From Arthrobacter beigongshangensis (GTDB taxonomy: Bacteria; Bacillota; Bacilli; Bacillales_A; Planococcaceae), in assembly GCF_016820585.1 (NCBI RefSeq), contig NZ_JADHDX010000001.1, positions 310,001 through 374,000 on the forward strand: 64,000 nucleotides of DNA. Direction: 5' to 3'. Within the stretch, counting starts at the first letter, position 1, and each line of letters begins with the position of its first letter. This document shows positions 36,996 through 46,613 of the stretch, piece by piece. The position numbers were made by a program, and so were the translations under genes. The notes beneath the pieces are model-generated. The model was not told the DNA's origin. It did not search any database and saw only the letters and a program-made list of their open reading frames with translations.

Positions 36996-38420
36996 GTGCT
37001 GCTTTTAACGGAGCTTTTAAAAGACTGGCCTTGCACGATAAATGGAGGCAATATTAGAACACGAGTCACGGGGATTACCGAAAATTCGCAACGTATAAAA
37101 AAAGGGTTTGTTTTTGTAGCTAGGAAAGGGGGGCATGATGACGGAGCACTTCATATTCAACAAGCAATTGAGCAAGGAGCTGCTGTGATTGTTATTGATC
37201 GGACAGATTTGACAAAATTACCGATTGACGTCCCAGTTGTCATCGTGCCAGATTGTAAGTTGTTCATAGCGCATGCGAGCGCCCGTCTTGCTGGTTATCC
37301 GGCTAGACGTATGAAAGTGATTGCGGTTACTGGAACGAACGGTAAAACGACAGTGACTCATTTTATCGGTCAATTATTGAAATGCTTTGGCAATCGTCCA
37401 GCGGTTATTGGAACGACTGGTGTTTTTATGGATGGCATTAAACTAGAAATCGACAGTCCGCAAATGACGACGTTACCCGCTGAATACCTTCATCCTTTAT
37501 TGGAAAAATGTGAGGAAGCAGGGGTTACACATATTGTACTAGAAGCCTCGTCGATTGGATTGGTCACTAATCGCCTGGCATATTGCGAAATTGATGTCGG
37601 TATTTTGTTGAATATCGGTACGGATCATTATGAAGAGCATGGTGGTAAGCTTGCTTATATACAAGCGAAAAAGCGACTTAGCGAGATGGTAGCAACTATG
37701 ATTGTCAATCGGGAGGATGAGCAATGTCTGCAGATGGTGCAGGATGCGATAGTTCCAGTCGTTTCCTTTGGGATGACGCCGTTTGCAGATATTTATGTAC
37801 CGGATTTATATAAATATTTTGTGATCAGGGGGCATTATAATTATTTGAATGCACTTGCGGCAATTAGTGCACTTACCGTCTTTGGCTACAAATTGGAGGA
37901 TATTGTCCAGCATTGTCAGCAGCTCCAGCTTCCAGAAGGAAGATTACAGCAGTTGGAACGAGATGGTGTGAAGGTTTATATCGACTACGCGCATACGCCA
38001 GATGCACTCCAAGCGGTGTTATGTACACTTTCAACTTCTTGCTACGGTAAATTGATAACGGTCTTTGGCTGTGGCGGTGAGCGCGATAAAGGGAAGAGGG
38101 CGGAAATGGGGGAGCTTGCCGTCCTCTATTCGGCAAATGTAATTGTAACATCCGATAATCCGAGAAATGAAGACCCGCTCGCCATTATTACAGATATATT
38201 GGAAGGGTTCGGGGGAGATTGTTCAGCTGTTGAGGTGATGCTCGATCGAAAACATGCTATTCGCAAGGCGATTTTTAGTGCGGCACCGGGGGATACTGTG
38301 CTTATTGCTGGTAAGGGACATGAAAAAACGCAGCACACAGCAGATGGACTGCTGCCGTTTTCCGATTTTGAAGAAGCGAGGCTCGCCCTTTTTGAGAAAA
38401 CTTTTTTAGATTTTAACTGA
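36996..38420 (+). CDS. murE: UDP-N-acetylmuramyl tripeptide synthase MurE, outside the dcw cluster
   Basis: MurE adds the third amino acid to UDP-MurNAc-L-Ala-D-Glu. The product is about 474 residues and has the Mur ligase P-loop GTNGKTT (113-119), the YIDYAHTPDAL segment and CGGERDKGKR. It also has DNPRNEDP with Arg near 390, the motif of meso-diaminopimelate-adding enzymes, whereas lysine-adding enzymes usually lack this Arg. The start is uncertain: GTG 36996 is favoured, with GTG 36993, a downstream CTG or ATG 36975 possible around AAGGGGAG. It is divergent from an aspartokinase-like gene. Confidence 0.9.
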   Translation: MLLLTELLKDWPCTINGGNIRTRVTGITENSQRIKKGFVFVARKGGHDDGALHIQQAIEQGAAVIVIDRTDLTKLPIDVPVVIVPDCKLFIAHASARLAGYPARRMKVIAVTGTNGKTTVTHFIGQLLKCFGNRPAVIGTTGVFMDGIKLEIDSPQMTTLPAEYLHPLLEKCEEAGVTHIVLEASSIGLVTNRLAYCEIDVGILLNIGTDHYEEHGGKLAYIQAKKRLSEMVATMIVNREDEQCLQMVQDAIVPVVSFGMTPFADIYVPDLYKYFVIRGHYNYLNALAAISALTVFGYKLEDIVQHCQQLQLPEGRLQQLERDGVKVYIDYAHTPDALQAVLCTLSTSCYGKLITVFGCGGERDKGKRAEMGELAVLYSANVIVTSDNPRNEDPLAIITDILEGFGGDCSAVEVMLDRKHAIRKAIFSAAPGDTVLIAGKGHEKTQHTADGLLPFSDFEEARLALFEKTFLDFN

Positions 38421-38491
38421 ATTCAATCATCCGTAGGTGCATATTGGCTTGCCCATCTGTTATGATAATCTGTGATGGGAGGGATCATTAT

Positions 38492-38935
38492 ATGATGATG
38501 ACCGGCGAGTGGATGACCATCATTGAGCAGGCTGAAGGGCTAGCTGAGATGTTGCTTTCTTCAGATGTGGTAGCAGAGTACCGCAAGGCTTATGATGATG
38601 TTTATTCAGATGCTGCACTAGCCGCAGAAATACAGGCATTTACAGAAATGAAGGAACGATATGAGGAAGTTCAGCGATTCGGAAGATATCATCCGGATTA
38701 TAATATAGTAATGAAAAGTATTCGTGTTCAAAAACGTGATCTCGATATGAACGAACAGGTTGCTGCACTCCGATTGGCAGAAAATGATGTCCAATATCTA
38801 TTCGATCAAGTCGGTTCAATTGTTGCGAAATCAGTGTCGGATACGGTGAAAGTGCCAGTGGAAAGTGCATTCTATTCAGGGTCATCTTGTGGGGATGGTT
38901 GTGGTACGGGGGGCAGCTGTTCGTGTTCTGCTTAA
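38492..38935 (+). CDS. ricF: RicF (YlbF), subunit of the RicAFT complex
   Basis: The 147-residue helical YlbF-family protein is a subunit of the Y-complex (RicA-RicF-RicT), which guides RNase Y-dependent mRNA maturation and supports sporulation and competence. The C-terminal cysteine cluster (Cys 133, 137, 143 and 145) fits the reported iron-sulfur binding of the complex. I chose the ATG at 38492 with GGGAGGG upstream; an ATG at 38444 lacks one. Confidence 0.9.
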   Translation: MMMTGEWMTIIEQAEGLAEMLLSSDVVAEYRKAYDDVYSDAALAAEIQAFTEMKERYEEVQRFGRYHPDYNIVMKSIRVQKRDLDMNEQVAALRLAENDVQYLFDQVGSIVAKSVSDTVKVPVESAFYSGSSCGDGCGTGGSCSCSA

Positions 38936-39012
38936 CAATAAACAACTTTGTTTGATTTTGTGTTCTATTACTTTGGAACGCATTGGATTGAATGACTGCT
39001 GTACAATGACCG

Positions 39013-39064
39013 TTTTTTTAAGTAGGGAGGAATGTGACTACGTCGCATTCCTCCCTACTTTTCG
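39013..39064 (+). terminator. Terminator after ricF
   Basis: AGTAGGGAGGAATG (39021-39034) pairs with CATTCCTCCCTACT (39046-39059) and is followed by a short T-run. Confidence 0.75.
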
Positions 39065-39169
39065 GTAATCGTTTGGCTGACATTCATACACTGCTCTCCA
39101 AAGGAAATGCGACACAAAGTGCTAATGCTTTTTAGGAATAAGAGAACAGAGTAATTCTAACTACGTAAA

Positions 39170-39204
39170 AGCGGCCAAAAATACAATTTTGGCCGCTGTC
39201 GTTT
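39170..39204 (+). terminator. Second terminator-like hairpin downstream of ricF
   Basis: AGCGGCCAAAA pairs perfectly with TTTTGGCCGCT around 6 bases and is followed by GTCGTTTTTA. No gene is recognisable between this hairpin and the previous one (39065-39169). Confidence 0.6.
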
Positions 39205-39404
39205 TTATTAATGGCTTTTTCCATTGTTATTTAAGGAAATATTTATTACAGCCAATGAAATATACAATTTTTTACATGTTTTTCACAGCAGAATGATAAA
39301 CTGTTTACTTTTTCAAACCTTCTAGATGACCAAAGATAAGAAATTATATTTTTTGAATATAAAAGCGTTATACTCGTTGTACAATTTTGATTAGTTTCAG
39401 GAAA

Positions 39405-39438
39405 CAATTTACTGCAATTGGGTCAATTTGTTGCAATT
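39405..39438. promoter_or_regulatory. Tandem 15-bp direct repeat upstream of the small membrane-protein gene
   Basis: CAATTTACTGCAATT and CAATTTGTTGCAATT occur 19 bases apart, start to start (13 of 15 positions identical). They lie about 70-100 bases before the next gene. They could be an operator. The rest of 39205-39506 is very A/T-rich with no other feature I can support. Confidence 0.4.
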
Positions 39439-39506
39439 ATGGAACTATTCACTATCTCATTCCGTCTTAATTAATAAGAATTTTTAGTGTGAATGGAGGT
39501 ATAATT

Positions 39507-39791
39507 GTGTGGTTAATATTAGGACTTATTGCAATAATAGCAACTTGTATAAATCTTTATATGTATGGAACAGGCAAAGATTATAAATTGGCAATGGCAA
39601 TGGGATTATCATTTACAGCACTAACACTTGTTGCGGAATACAGTATGGTGTCCGATTGGGTAAATGTGGAAGACTGGTCTGCTTTATTAGATGTAGTGCC
39701 CGCGATGGAAACAGCGTTATGGGTTTTAACGATTATATCGATTTTATTAAATATTACTCCTATACTTTTAGAGCTGAAAAATAAAAAATAA
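39507..39791 (+). CDS. Small membrane protein of unknown function
   Basis: The 94-residue product has three predicted membrane helices (MWLILGLIAIIATCINLYMY, MGLSFTALTLVAEY and a C-terminal TALWVLTIISILLNITPILL). The GTG at 39507 is placed by GGAGGT 6 bases upstream. It is followed by another unrecognised membrane-protein gene. I do not recognise a family. Confidence 0.65.
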   Translation: MWLILGLIAIIATCINLYMYGTGKDYKLAMAMGLSFTALTLVAEYSMVSDWVNVEDWSALLDVVPAMETALWVLTIISILLNITPILLELKNKK

Positions 39792-39927
39792 TTACTTATT
39801 GTCGCATCATTTATATAATGTGCAATTATTGTGTAAATCTTTACGTATAGCTAACGGGCGCGTTTGTTTTATAACTTTGTGCTGCAATCGGGCTATTATA
39901 TGTAGTATACCAGTGAGGAGAAATCAT

Positions 39928-40662
39928 ATGAGTCCAAGTGAACTGATCTACTTTTTTGTGATTGGAGTTGCAGTAGTAATTGCAATAATAATTTTGTGGT
40001 TTATTTTTAGAAGGAAAAGAAGAGTAGGAATTGTGTTAACTAGCATCCTAGTCTTAGGATTTATCGGATACGTTCTCTATTTTCCTACGTTGAAAACGAA
40101 TAAGCATTCTGAGGCGTATGAAATCGTAAGTGATTATCTAGATAAAAACTATCCCAATAGGGTATTCACGGTTGTACCGGAACATTATGAAGCTGGATAT
40201 ACGGTTGGTAATTTCGATGTAAATGATATAGAGACGCCAACAATCGGTGTGATCTTGCGAGTCGATAAAGATGAAGTAACAGAAATAGGAACTTGGTCAA
40301 ATCTCGAATATCCGACACAGCAAGAGCTTTGGCGAGAAATCCAATCGTATTATGAAAGTCCTTATTCGTTAAATAAAGACCTTGCGGAAATAACTAAAAT
40401 AGATGAATGGATTGATGGTGAGCTGACAGCCTTTGCATTAACTATTGATGATATGCCTGCCATTGCCCTATTTAATTACTCAAAAGCAGGCTATGGCTTA
40501 TTGGAATTACAGGAAGGAGAGCGTGAAGGTTACGTTATTATTGAAAAAGAGGGTTATGTATTTATCTATGCAGATGAACGCTATCAAGGAAAAACAGTTT
40601 CAGCAAATTTGGTAAATAGTAAGGAATTCACATTGAACGTGGACCAGAAAAAAGTCGATTAA
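39928..40662 (+). CDS. Two-helix membrane protein with extracytoplasmic domain, unknown function
   Basis: The 244-residue product has two N-terminal membrane helices (LIYFFVIGVAVVIAIIILWF and VGIVLTSILVLGFIGYVLYF) separated by RRKRR. About 180 hydrophilic acidic residues follow and are probably exported. The ATG at 39928 follows GTGAGGAGAAA. It forms, with the preceding gene, an island not present in the B. subtilis ylb order. I do not recognise it. Confidence 0.7.
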   Translation: MSPSELIYFFVIGVAVVIAIIILWFIFRRKRRVGIVLTSILVLGFIGYVLYFPTLKTNKHSEAYEIVSDYLDKNYPNRVFTVVPEHYEAGYTVGNFDVNDIETPTIGVILRVDKDEVTEIGTWSNLEYPTQQELWREIQSYYESPYSLNKDLAEITKIDEWIDGELTAFALTIDDMPAIALFNYSKAGYGLLELQEGEREGYVIIEKEGYVFIYADERYQGKTVSANLVNSKEFTLNVDQKKVD

Positions 40663-40690
40663 TTGTTGAGAAACAGAAGTAATCATTATC

Positions 40691-40728
40691 TTGATCCTCC
40701 GCAATCGGGCGCGATTGTTGTAGATCAT
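40691..40728 (+). repeat. Possible eroded modular repeat remnant
   Basis: GATCCTCCGCAATCGGGCGCGATTG resembles the short-form junction plus a shortened H3 (CAATCG/CGATTG). The likeness is weak. Confidence 0.3.
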
Positions 40729-40805
40729 AAGCATAATTCCTCTCTGGAAATACGGATTCATTAGGCTTTTTCACCTTTTAAAATCTTAACATTAACGATG
40801 TAATT

Positions 40806-40858
40806 CCCCTTTTTGGCGTTACCACATTGTTAAATGTGTTGGTGGCAAGGGGGAATTT
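40806..40858 (+). other. Imperfect long hairpin in a gene-free region
   Basis: AATTCCCC and GGGGAATT close a hairpin with an inner, G-T-rich pairing of GGCGTTACCACATT with AATGTGTTGGTGGC. It could be a structured leader or RNA. An AAGGGGG in its right arm sits 6 bases before an ATG at 40860, which opens a 52-codon frame that I do not consider convincing. Confidence 0.35.
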
Positions 40859-40970
40859 CATGATAATCGCTGGAAAACAACATGGCAGAAGTGGTATATC
40901 TCTAATCAAGTGTAACTTTTCATTAACTTTACGAGAATTTAAGAATCGAATACTTTTTTCAACGTGCTAT

Positions 40971-40998
40971 AGTTCCCGAAATTTCATCTTCGGGAACT
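40971..40998. other. Perfect 10-bp hairpin without T-tract
   Basis: AGTTCCCGAA pairs with TTCGGGAACT around 8 bases. It lies in the 598-base stretch 40663-41259, which holds no recognisable gene. Confidence 0.4.
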
Positions 40999-41103
40999 TA
41001 CTCACTATACACAAATAAATCTGTTCCCTTCTTCCCAAGAAACAGTATTTTTCACTTGGTTATTGTAGGTATGCGACAGGCAATGATGTACAACAAGATG
41101 ACC

Positions 41104-41154
41104 GAAAAAGATGTGTCTAGAAATGACGAAGTCATTTCTAGACACATCTTTTTC
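41104..41154. repeat. Perfect 24-bp inverted repeat with 3-base loop
   Basis: Positions 41104-41127 (starting GAAAAAGATGTGTCTAG) are exactly complementary to 41131-41154 around GAA. The A-run and T-run at its ends would let it act as a bidirectional terminator. The nearest genes end more than 100 bases away, and the minus-strand gene already has its own terminator. Confidence 0.75.
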
Positions 41155-41206
41155 ACGTTTATTCTGTCGTCCATCAATTGCCGAAAGCGAACTGGAAATG
41201 ATCCAG

Positions 41207-41258
41207 TGAAAAAGGTTGCCTGTATATCGGACAGTCGATATGCAGGCAACCTTTTTGT
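41207..41258. terminator. Bidirectional terminator next to the GDPD gene
   Basis: AAAAAGGTTGCCTG with ATATCG pairs with CGATATGCAGGCAACCTTTTT around GACAGT. It has runs of A and T on both sides and directly follows the minus-strand glycerophosphodiesterase stop. Confidence 0.85.
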
Positions 41259-41259
41259 T

Positions 41260-42171
41260 TTATTCACCGATATGCTCCTGAATAATTTCCATGACCATAG
41301 TTGGTCGATCTGTGATGAAACCGCTTGCGCCTATAGATAATAACTTAATGAATGAATCTCTATCAGTAACATCCTCGAAATAAACGCGGACGTTTAATTG
41401 TTTCAGGAAATGGATAAAACCTTCTGTGCCGAGTGGAAAAATACCTAATTTTTCAGAAACCCTAAACAAATCGGCACGTGGACTATATAAATGACCTAAT
41501 TTACTTGTAAAAGCTGCATAGGCTTTTTTTACTTCTCCATCTCCCGCCCCCGTAGCCACTCGGTTTTGAGCGTATAAATTGAATCGGTCTATTTGCTCGT
41601 CATAAGATCCCGTTACAGTCACACGATCCTCAACACCAAGCTCATTGAGAAGCCTCCACAGTTTAGATGGCATTAAACTTCCTTCATATGTGTCGGGCGA
41701 ATCTTTTAGATTAATGGCGATTAACATGTGCGGGAATTGTTCTAATAGCTCGCGTAAGGTGACAATACTTTCACCTAGCCCGCGATAAGGATAATGACCA
41801 GCATCATCTTCAAAACGATAGCCTGCATCTGCTTTTTTTAATTCGCTTAGTGTGTAATCGGTAATTCTTCCAGAGAAATCTGTAGTCCGATCGGCAAATT
41901 CATCATGAAAGACAATAATTTCTTCATCTTTTGTTAAACGAATATCAACGGCAAATCCATGCACGCCAAGTTCAGCTGCTTTGGAAAAAGCAGCTAGTGT
42001 ATTTTCTGGTGCTTCTGAACGTCCACCCTGATGAGCGAGAACGACTGGTTTGTCGAAGTCGAGTGCTTCTTTTCCTTCACGTGGAATAGGTTTTGCGACC
42101 ACTTTAGAAGCGGCCCAAGCAGCGACGCTTGCCGCACCTACCGTGAGAGCTACTTTTGTTTTTCTACCCAT
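41260..42171 (-). CDS. Glycerophosphodiester phosphodiesterase family protein
   Basis: The 303-residue product has an N-terminal hydrophobic segment (KVALTVGAASVAAWAASKVV) that may anchor or export it, then a GDPD TIM barrel. The active-site signature is HQGGRSEAPENT, where the usual Arg of HRG is Gln. The metal-binding region is DIRLTKDEEIIVFHDE. The family cleaves glycerophosphodiesters to glycerol 3-phosphate and an alcohol; the His-Gln change is tolerated in some relatives. It stands alone with its own terminator. Confidence 0.88.
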   Translation of the reverse strand: MGRKTKVALTVGAASVAAWAASKVVAKPIPREGKEALDFDKPVVLAHQGGRSEAPENTLAAFSKAAELGVHGFAVDIRLTKDEEIIVFHDEFADRTTDFSGRITDYTLSELKKADAGYRFEDDAGHYPYRGLGESIVTLRELLEQFPHMLIAINLKDSPDTYEGSLMPSKLWRLLNELGVEDRVTVTGSYDEQIDRFNLYAQNRVATGAGDGEVKKAYAAFTSKLGHLYSPRADLFRVSEKLGIFPLGTEGFIHFLKQLNVRVYFEDVTDRDSFIKLLSIGASGFITDRPTMVMEIIQEHIGE

Positions 42172-42317
42172 TAAGGATCCCCCTCGTTTACATATACTTT
42201 TTTATTATAAGGCATAAGAATGATGCTGTCAGCAATGTAATATGAGGATACAGTGAACTTATTGCCTAGTTTCGTATTCCTATGGTATTGTATGGGATAA
42301 GGAAAGAGGGGAAATCT

Positions 42318-42590
42318 ATGGTCGAACGACAAGGAATTATTGTCTATCTTCAACATTTAAAACAGGCAAAATCATTTCGGAAATATGGGCATGTCCATTA
42401 TATATCTCGTAAGATGAAGTACGTTGTCCTTTATTGCAATATGGAGGATGTCGATACTGTCATGAGCAAAATAGAACGTCTTCCTTCAGTGAAAAAAGTG
42501 CTACCATCCTATCGACCTTTCGTGAAAACAGAATATGAAAATGCCAAGCCGGATAAGGCGAAGGAATACGACTATAAAGCTGGATTGTAA
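42318..42590 (+). CDS. ylbG: UPF0298 family protein YlbG
   Basis: The 90-residue protein ([20 protein letters not shown]) is the YlbG family, of unknown function, conserved in Bacilli and located next to ricF or rsmD. The ATG at 42318 follows AGAGGGGA; an upstream ATG at 42282 lacks a ribosome-binding site. It converges with the next gene, with only 3 bases between stops. Confidence 0.9.
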   Translation: MVERQGIIVYLQHLKQAKSFRKYGHVHYISRKMKYVVLYCNMEDVDTVMSKIERLPSVKKVLPSYRPFVKTEYENAKPDKAKEYDYKAGL

Positions 42591-42593
42591 AAT

Positions 42594-42989
42594 TTAACGT
42601 AAAGGCGGAAGAAGGTTGTTAAGCCGCAAAATACCTGTTACATATTGAAAGAACAGCGTACGTTCTTCGAATGCTGATGAATGCTTCAATTCAATGTAAA
42701 CGGGTGTACTGCCTGCTTTTTCAGCAGCTTCTTCAAACAGCAATCTACGTTTCGATTTTTGACTATCCTGTTGGATGATTCCCTCTCTGCAAATATAGAC
42801 AGGCATAAAAAATCCTTCATTTGCAGGCGCGAAGGCAACCGCCAATGATAGTGCATGGCCGGATGGCGTGGGGGAAGCTAGGATGAAAGTCTTATGTAAA
42901 CGACTGCTGTTTGTATGGATAAGCTCACATAATTCGTAAACGTCTCCAAAACCTTCTCCAAGCTCTATAAATTGTTGATTTAATATCAT
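42594..42989 (-). CDS. Conserved hypothetical protein (DUF7147-like)
   Basis: The 131-residue soluble protein (MILNQQFIELGEGFGDVYEL) resembles a Bacillales-restricted family that has been mislabelled methylthioribose kinase in places. It has no kinase motif. The ATG at 42989 follows AAAGGTAG; an in-frame GTG at 42998 is the alternative. Function is unknown and the family assignment is from memory. Confidence 0.65.
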   Translation of the reverse strand: MILNQQFIELGEGFGDVYELCELIHTNSSRLHKTFILASPTPSGHALSLAVAFAPANEGFFMPVYICREGIIQQDSQKSKRRLLFEEAAEKAGSTPVYIELKHSSAFEERTLFFQYVTGILRLNNLLPPLR

Positions 42990-43045
42990 ACATAACACTA
43001 CCTTTCTAAATTACGCCAATTATAACATGCATAGGAGTGTAGAAC

Positions 43046-44481
43046 TTGAAATTTATCGGACGGACAGTTGCCCTTCTTCTCATTGTCAATACACTGCTTG
43101 TCTATATGCATTATAAACAAGCGGGAGATGTCATTGCAAAGGACTCAAGCGCGCTAACATATCAGCAGGAAATTGAAGTGATGAATCGTTCAGACGCTTT
43201 ATATATTCGCCACCATTTTAATGGCTTATCGGAGGGGCGCCATGAAATTATTTGGCCGGAAGTAAGTACGGAGCGTTCGTGCTACGCCTTTGATGCCATT
43301 TCTTGTGGACGTTTAGATGCTAGCTTAACAGCATTTGTGGATGGCGATAATAAAAAACAATCTATTTCATATAAAATACTTAAAGAAGGTTCCAAACAAC
43401 AAGCATTGCTATATCATGAACCGTTTGTAACACTTCAAGGTGCGACAGTTTCTTCAACATTATTTCATATTACTGATGAAACAAGAAGTGGTGGTATGTG
43501 GGTAAACGGTTTGGAGCAAGTTGGTTCAAAACAAATGGATCTGATTGATTATACATTTTTCCAGGGCTCGGGAGGAGTCCAGGATTTGTATTGGCAGCAA
43601 AATAGCTTGCCGCTTGTCTTTGAAGGACAAAAGTTAGCTGTCTATGGAACTACAAGCAATACTGAGCAGTTCCAAGCGGTTGATGCGGCACTAGAAACGA
43701 TTGGAGCCGATCACTCGGCTTTCATCATTGACCAAACGAGTGTAGCTGTTCAATCACAGCGATTTATTGTTTCAGGCAATGCGGATATTAATAAAGCATC
43801 AGATTTATTTTTAACAGCTGCTATGGATGCACGTTTTTCAATTCCACAGCAGGAACGGTTGCTGGTAGAGGTACTAGCTTCTATTTTGGGAGATACAGCA
43901 ATAGGCACGGAGCAATCCCGACGAGCCTATGACAAGCTAATTGTTGCACTTACTCCTGAAGAGCTTGCACATTTAAAAGAAGCTGTGAATAGCAAGGCAG
44001 GACAAGTGATGAATGCATCTGTAATGGATGATTTAATTAAAGAAGTGACGGGCTTTAAGACATCTTACTTTAAGACAGCGATTCAAAAAGACACGGCAGA
44101 TCATCTATTCCTTTTTGAAGATACGCGAGAAGTACGAGTGGATGGTACAAGCTATGCAGATATCGGTATTGTTTTGAAGGATGGTAAATCGCTGTATCCT
44201 GCAAAGTCTATTTTAAATCATCTAGGCTATACCGTTACGGCAAACGAACAATCCCTGTACATTGAAAAAGAAGGTAGAAAGTTTAGATTTCCAAGAAAAG
44301 AGCCGTTTTATGTATATAATGAACGGAAATTTGATGTTAGAACGTCTCCGTTTGAGGTGCTATCAGGTGAAGTTTACTTTGAAGAAAGTTGGTTTAGGCG
44401 CTTATTCCTTCTAACGATTGATAAAACGGCAGAGACAATTGATATCGTTAATTTATCAACGGTACTAGAGGAGGTCATTGA

Positions 44482-44485
<4 letters not shown>
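43046..44485 (+). CDS. Exported or membrane-anchored protein with C-terminal copper-amine-oxidase-like domain
   Basis: The 479-residue product has an N-terminal signal/anchor (GRTVALLLIVNTLLVYMHY) and a long soluble domain I do not recognise. A C-terminal region (about 365-479) has VDGTSYADIGIVLKDGKSLYPAKSILNHLGYTV-like spacing and resembles Cu_amine_oxidN1/stalk-type repeats found in wall-associated proteins. The TTG start follows AGGAGTG. It overlaps rsmD by 4 bases (GTGA), so translation of rsmD is probably coupled. Its function is unknown. Confidence 0.75.
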
Positions 44486-45523
<1,038 letters not shown>

Positions 45524-45527
45524 AGAA

Positions 45528-45568
45528 TGGTTATGGTGAAAGTAGCTTTTCGCCATAACCGTTTTTTA
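45528..45568 (+). terminator. Terminator of the rsmD-coaD unit
   Basis: GGTTATGGTGAAA pairs with TTTTCGCCATAACC (one G-T pair) and is followed by six T residues. Confidence 0.85.
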
Positions 45569-45569
45569 T

Positions 45570-46490
45570 TTAAAAAATTAAAAAAAAGATGAGTGGAACA
45601 AGGATGACACTCCATATTCTTCCGACAACATAAGGAAGCATGGAGATGTTACAGGTTTTAGCTATAACGTACACCTGCATATGAATGCTAAGTCCGTTGA
45701 GTGAAATGATTGCGGCGATGAGAAATGGAAAGAAGGGCTGACCATAGAAGTGGTCGGTTGCAGATTTAACGCCAGACGTCATTTCCAAAAAGGATAGGGT
45801 GACTGTTTTTGCGATACCTGTATCGACTGAAAATGTAGAGGTCCCAATTGTTGATAGCACCATTCCGAGAGATGAAAAGAAAATAACAGTCGTTGCGACA
45901 AGAATAATGACTGTTGAACTTTCCTTAATAGCATCAAGTAATGGTATGTTATTATTGTTTTTTATAGGCTGAATTGGGCGAGAGTCTAAGTCATTTGTAC
46001 GAAGCAGAAGCAATAGGGATATTAAAAAAAATAAAATATTGGCGATGTGGATGGCCATAAGTAATTTCCAGCCCGCGCTAATGTTACCGAAAAGCTCTGT
46101 GCCAACGAAGCCGATGATAAACATCGGTCCGGGCGCATGGCAGGCAGCAAGCAGTAAACTGCTTTGTCGCTGTGATAATTCACCGTTTTTCATCATTTCG
46201 GTTACCGTGACTGCCCCGACTGGGAATCCCCCAAATGATCCAAGTAAGTAGGCTTTAACATAGCGGTGCCATTTAGCTCTTTGTGGTGCGTGACTTGGTA
46301 TTTTTAATAGCCATTGTGTCAAAATGATATAAGGAAGTAAATAAGGGAGTAATGCATGGACGAAAAGTTGTGTACCGGACACAGCTCCATCGTGTGCGAT
46401 GCTAGGTTGCCAAATGAAAAGGATAATGAATCCCCAGACGACGGCAATATTTATCGTATTTGTTAGGCGAGCGGGTACTCTGTTTTCCAA
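45570..46490 (-). CDS. ylbJ: YlbJ-like sporulation membrane protein
   Basis: The 306-residue polytopic protein has the GSFGGFPVGAV and CHAPGPMFIIGFVG segments typical of the nucleoside-recognition/YlbJ family. B. subtilis YlbJ is about 400 residues and is required for proper cortex and heat-resistant spores. This one is shorter, which may be normal for the clade. The TTG at 46490 follows AGAGGAG. It is divergent from ylbL, as in B. subtilis. Confidence 0.85.
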   Translation of the reverse strand: MENRVPARLTNTINIAVVWGFIILFIWQPSIAHDGAVSGTQLFVHALLPYLLPYIILTQWLLKIPSHAPQRAKWHRYVKAYLLGSFGGFPVGAVTVTEMMKNGELSQRQSSLLLAACHAPGPMFIIGFVGTELFGNISAGWKLLMAIHIANILFFLISLLLLLRTNDLDSRPIQPIKNNNNIPLLDAIKESSTVIILVATTVIFFSSLGMVLSTIGTSTFSVDTGIAKTVTLSFLEMTSGVKSATDHFYGQPFFPFLIAAIISLNGLSIHMQVYVIAKTCNISMLPYVVGRIWSVILVPLIFFLIF

Positions 46491-46613
46491 GCATTCAACT
46501 CCTCTCGAGTGTAAATTCTACATGATATAATTGATGAAATTATATTCTTTTTTCACTGTTACACTTATATATATGATAAGAAAGTACAGGCTATTAACGG
46601 AGGTGCATATAAA

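Noticed and set aside
38421-38450. AACTGAATTC...CATCCGTAGG as another repeat copy
   Set aside because: Only a few bases match H1 and the box, with no pairing partner and no H3.
39100-39160. 15-codon frame between the two terminator-like hairpins after ricF
   Set aside because: The AAAGGA lies too close to the ATG, and the peptide is too short to support.
40860-41018. 52-codon frame after AAGGGGG
   Set aside because: The frame runs through a perfect hairpin (40971-40998) and its composition looks non-coding; the ribosome-binding-like sequence is part of the long hairpin's right arm.
41056-41340. 94-codon frame across the 24-bp inverted repeat
   Set aside because: It translates both arms of the palindrome and the GDPD terminator; this is not expected of a real gene.
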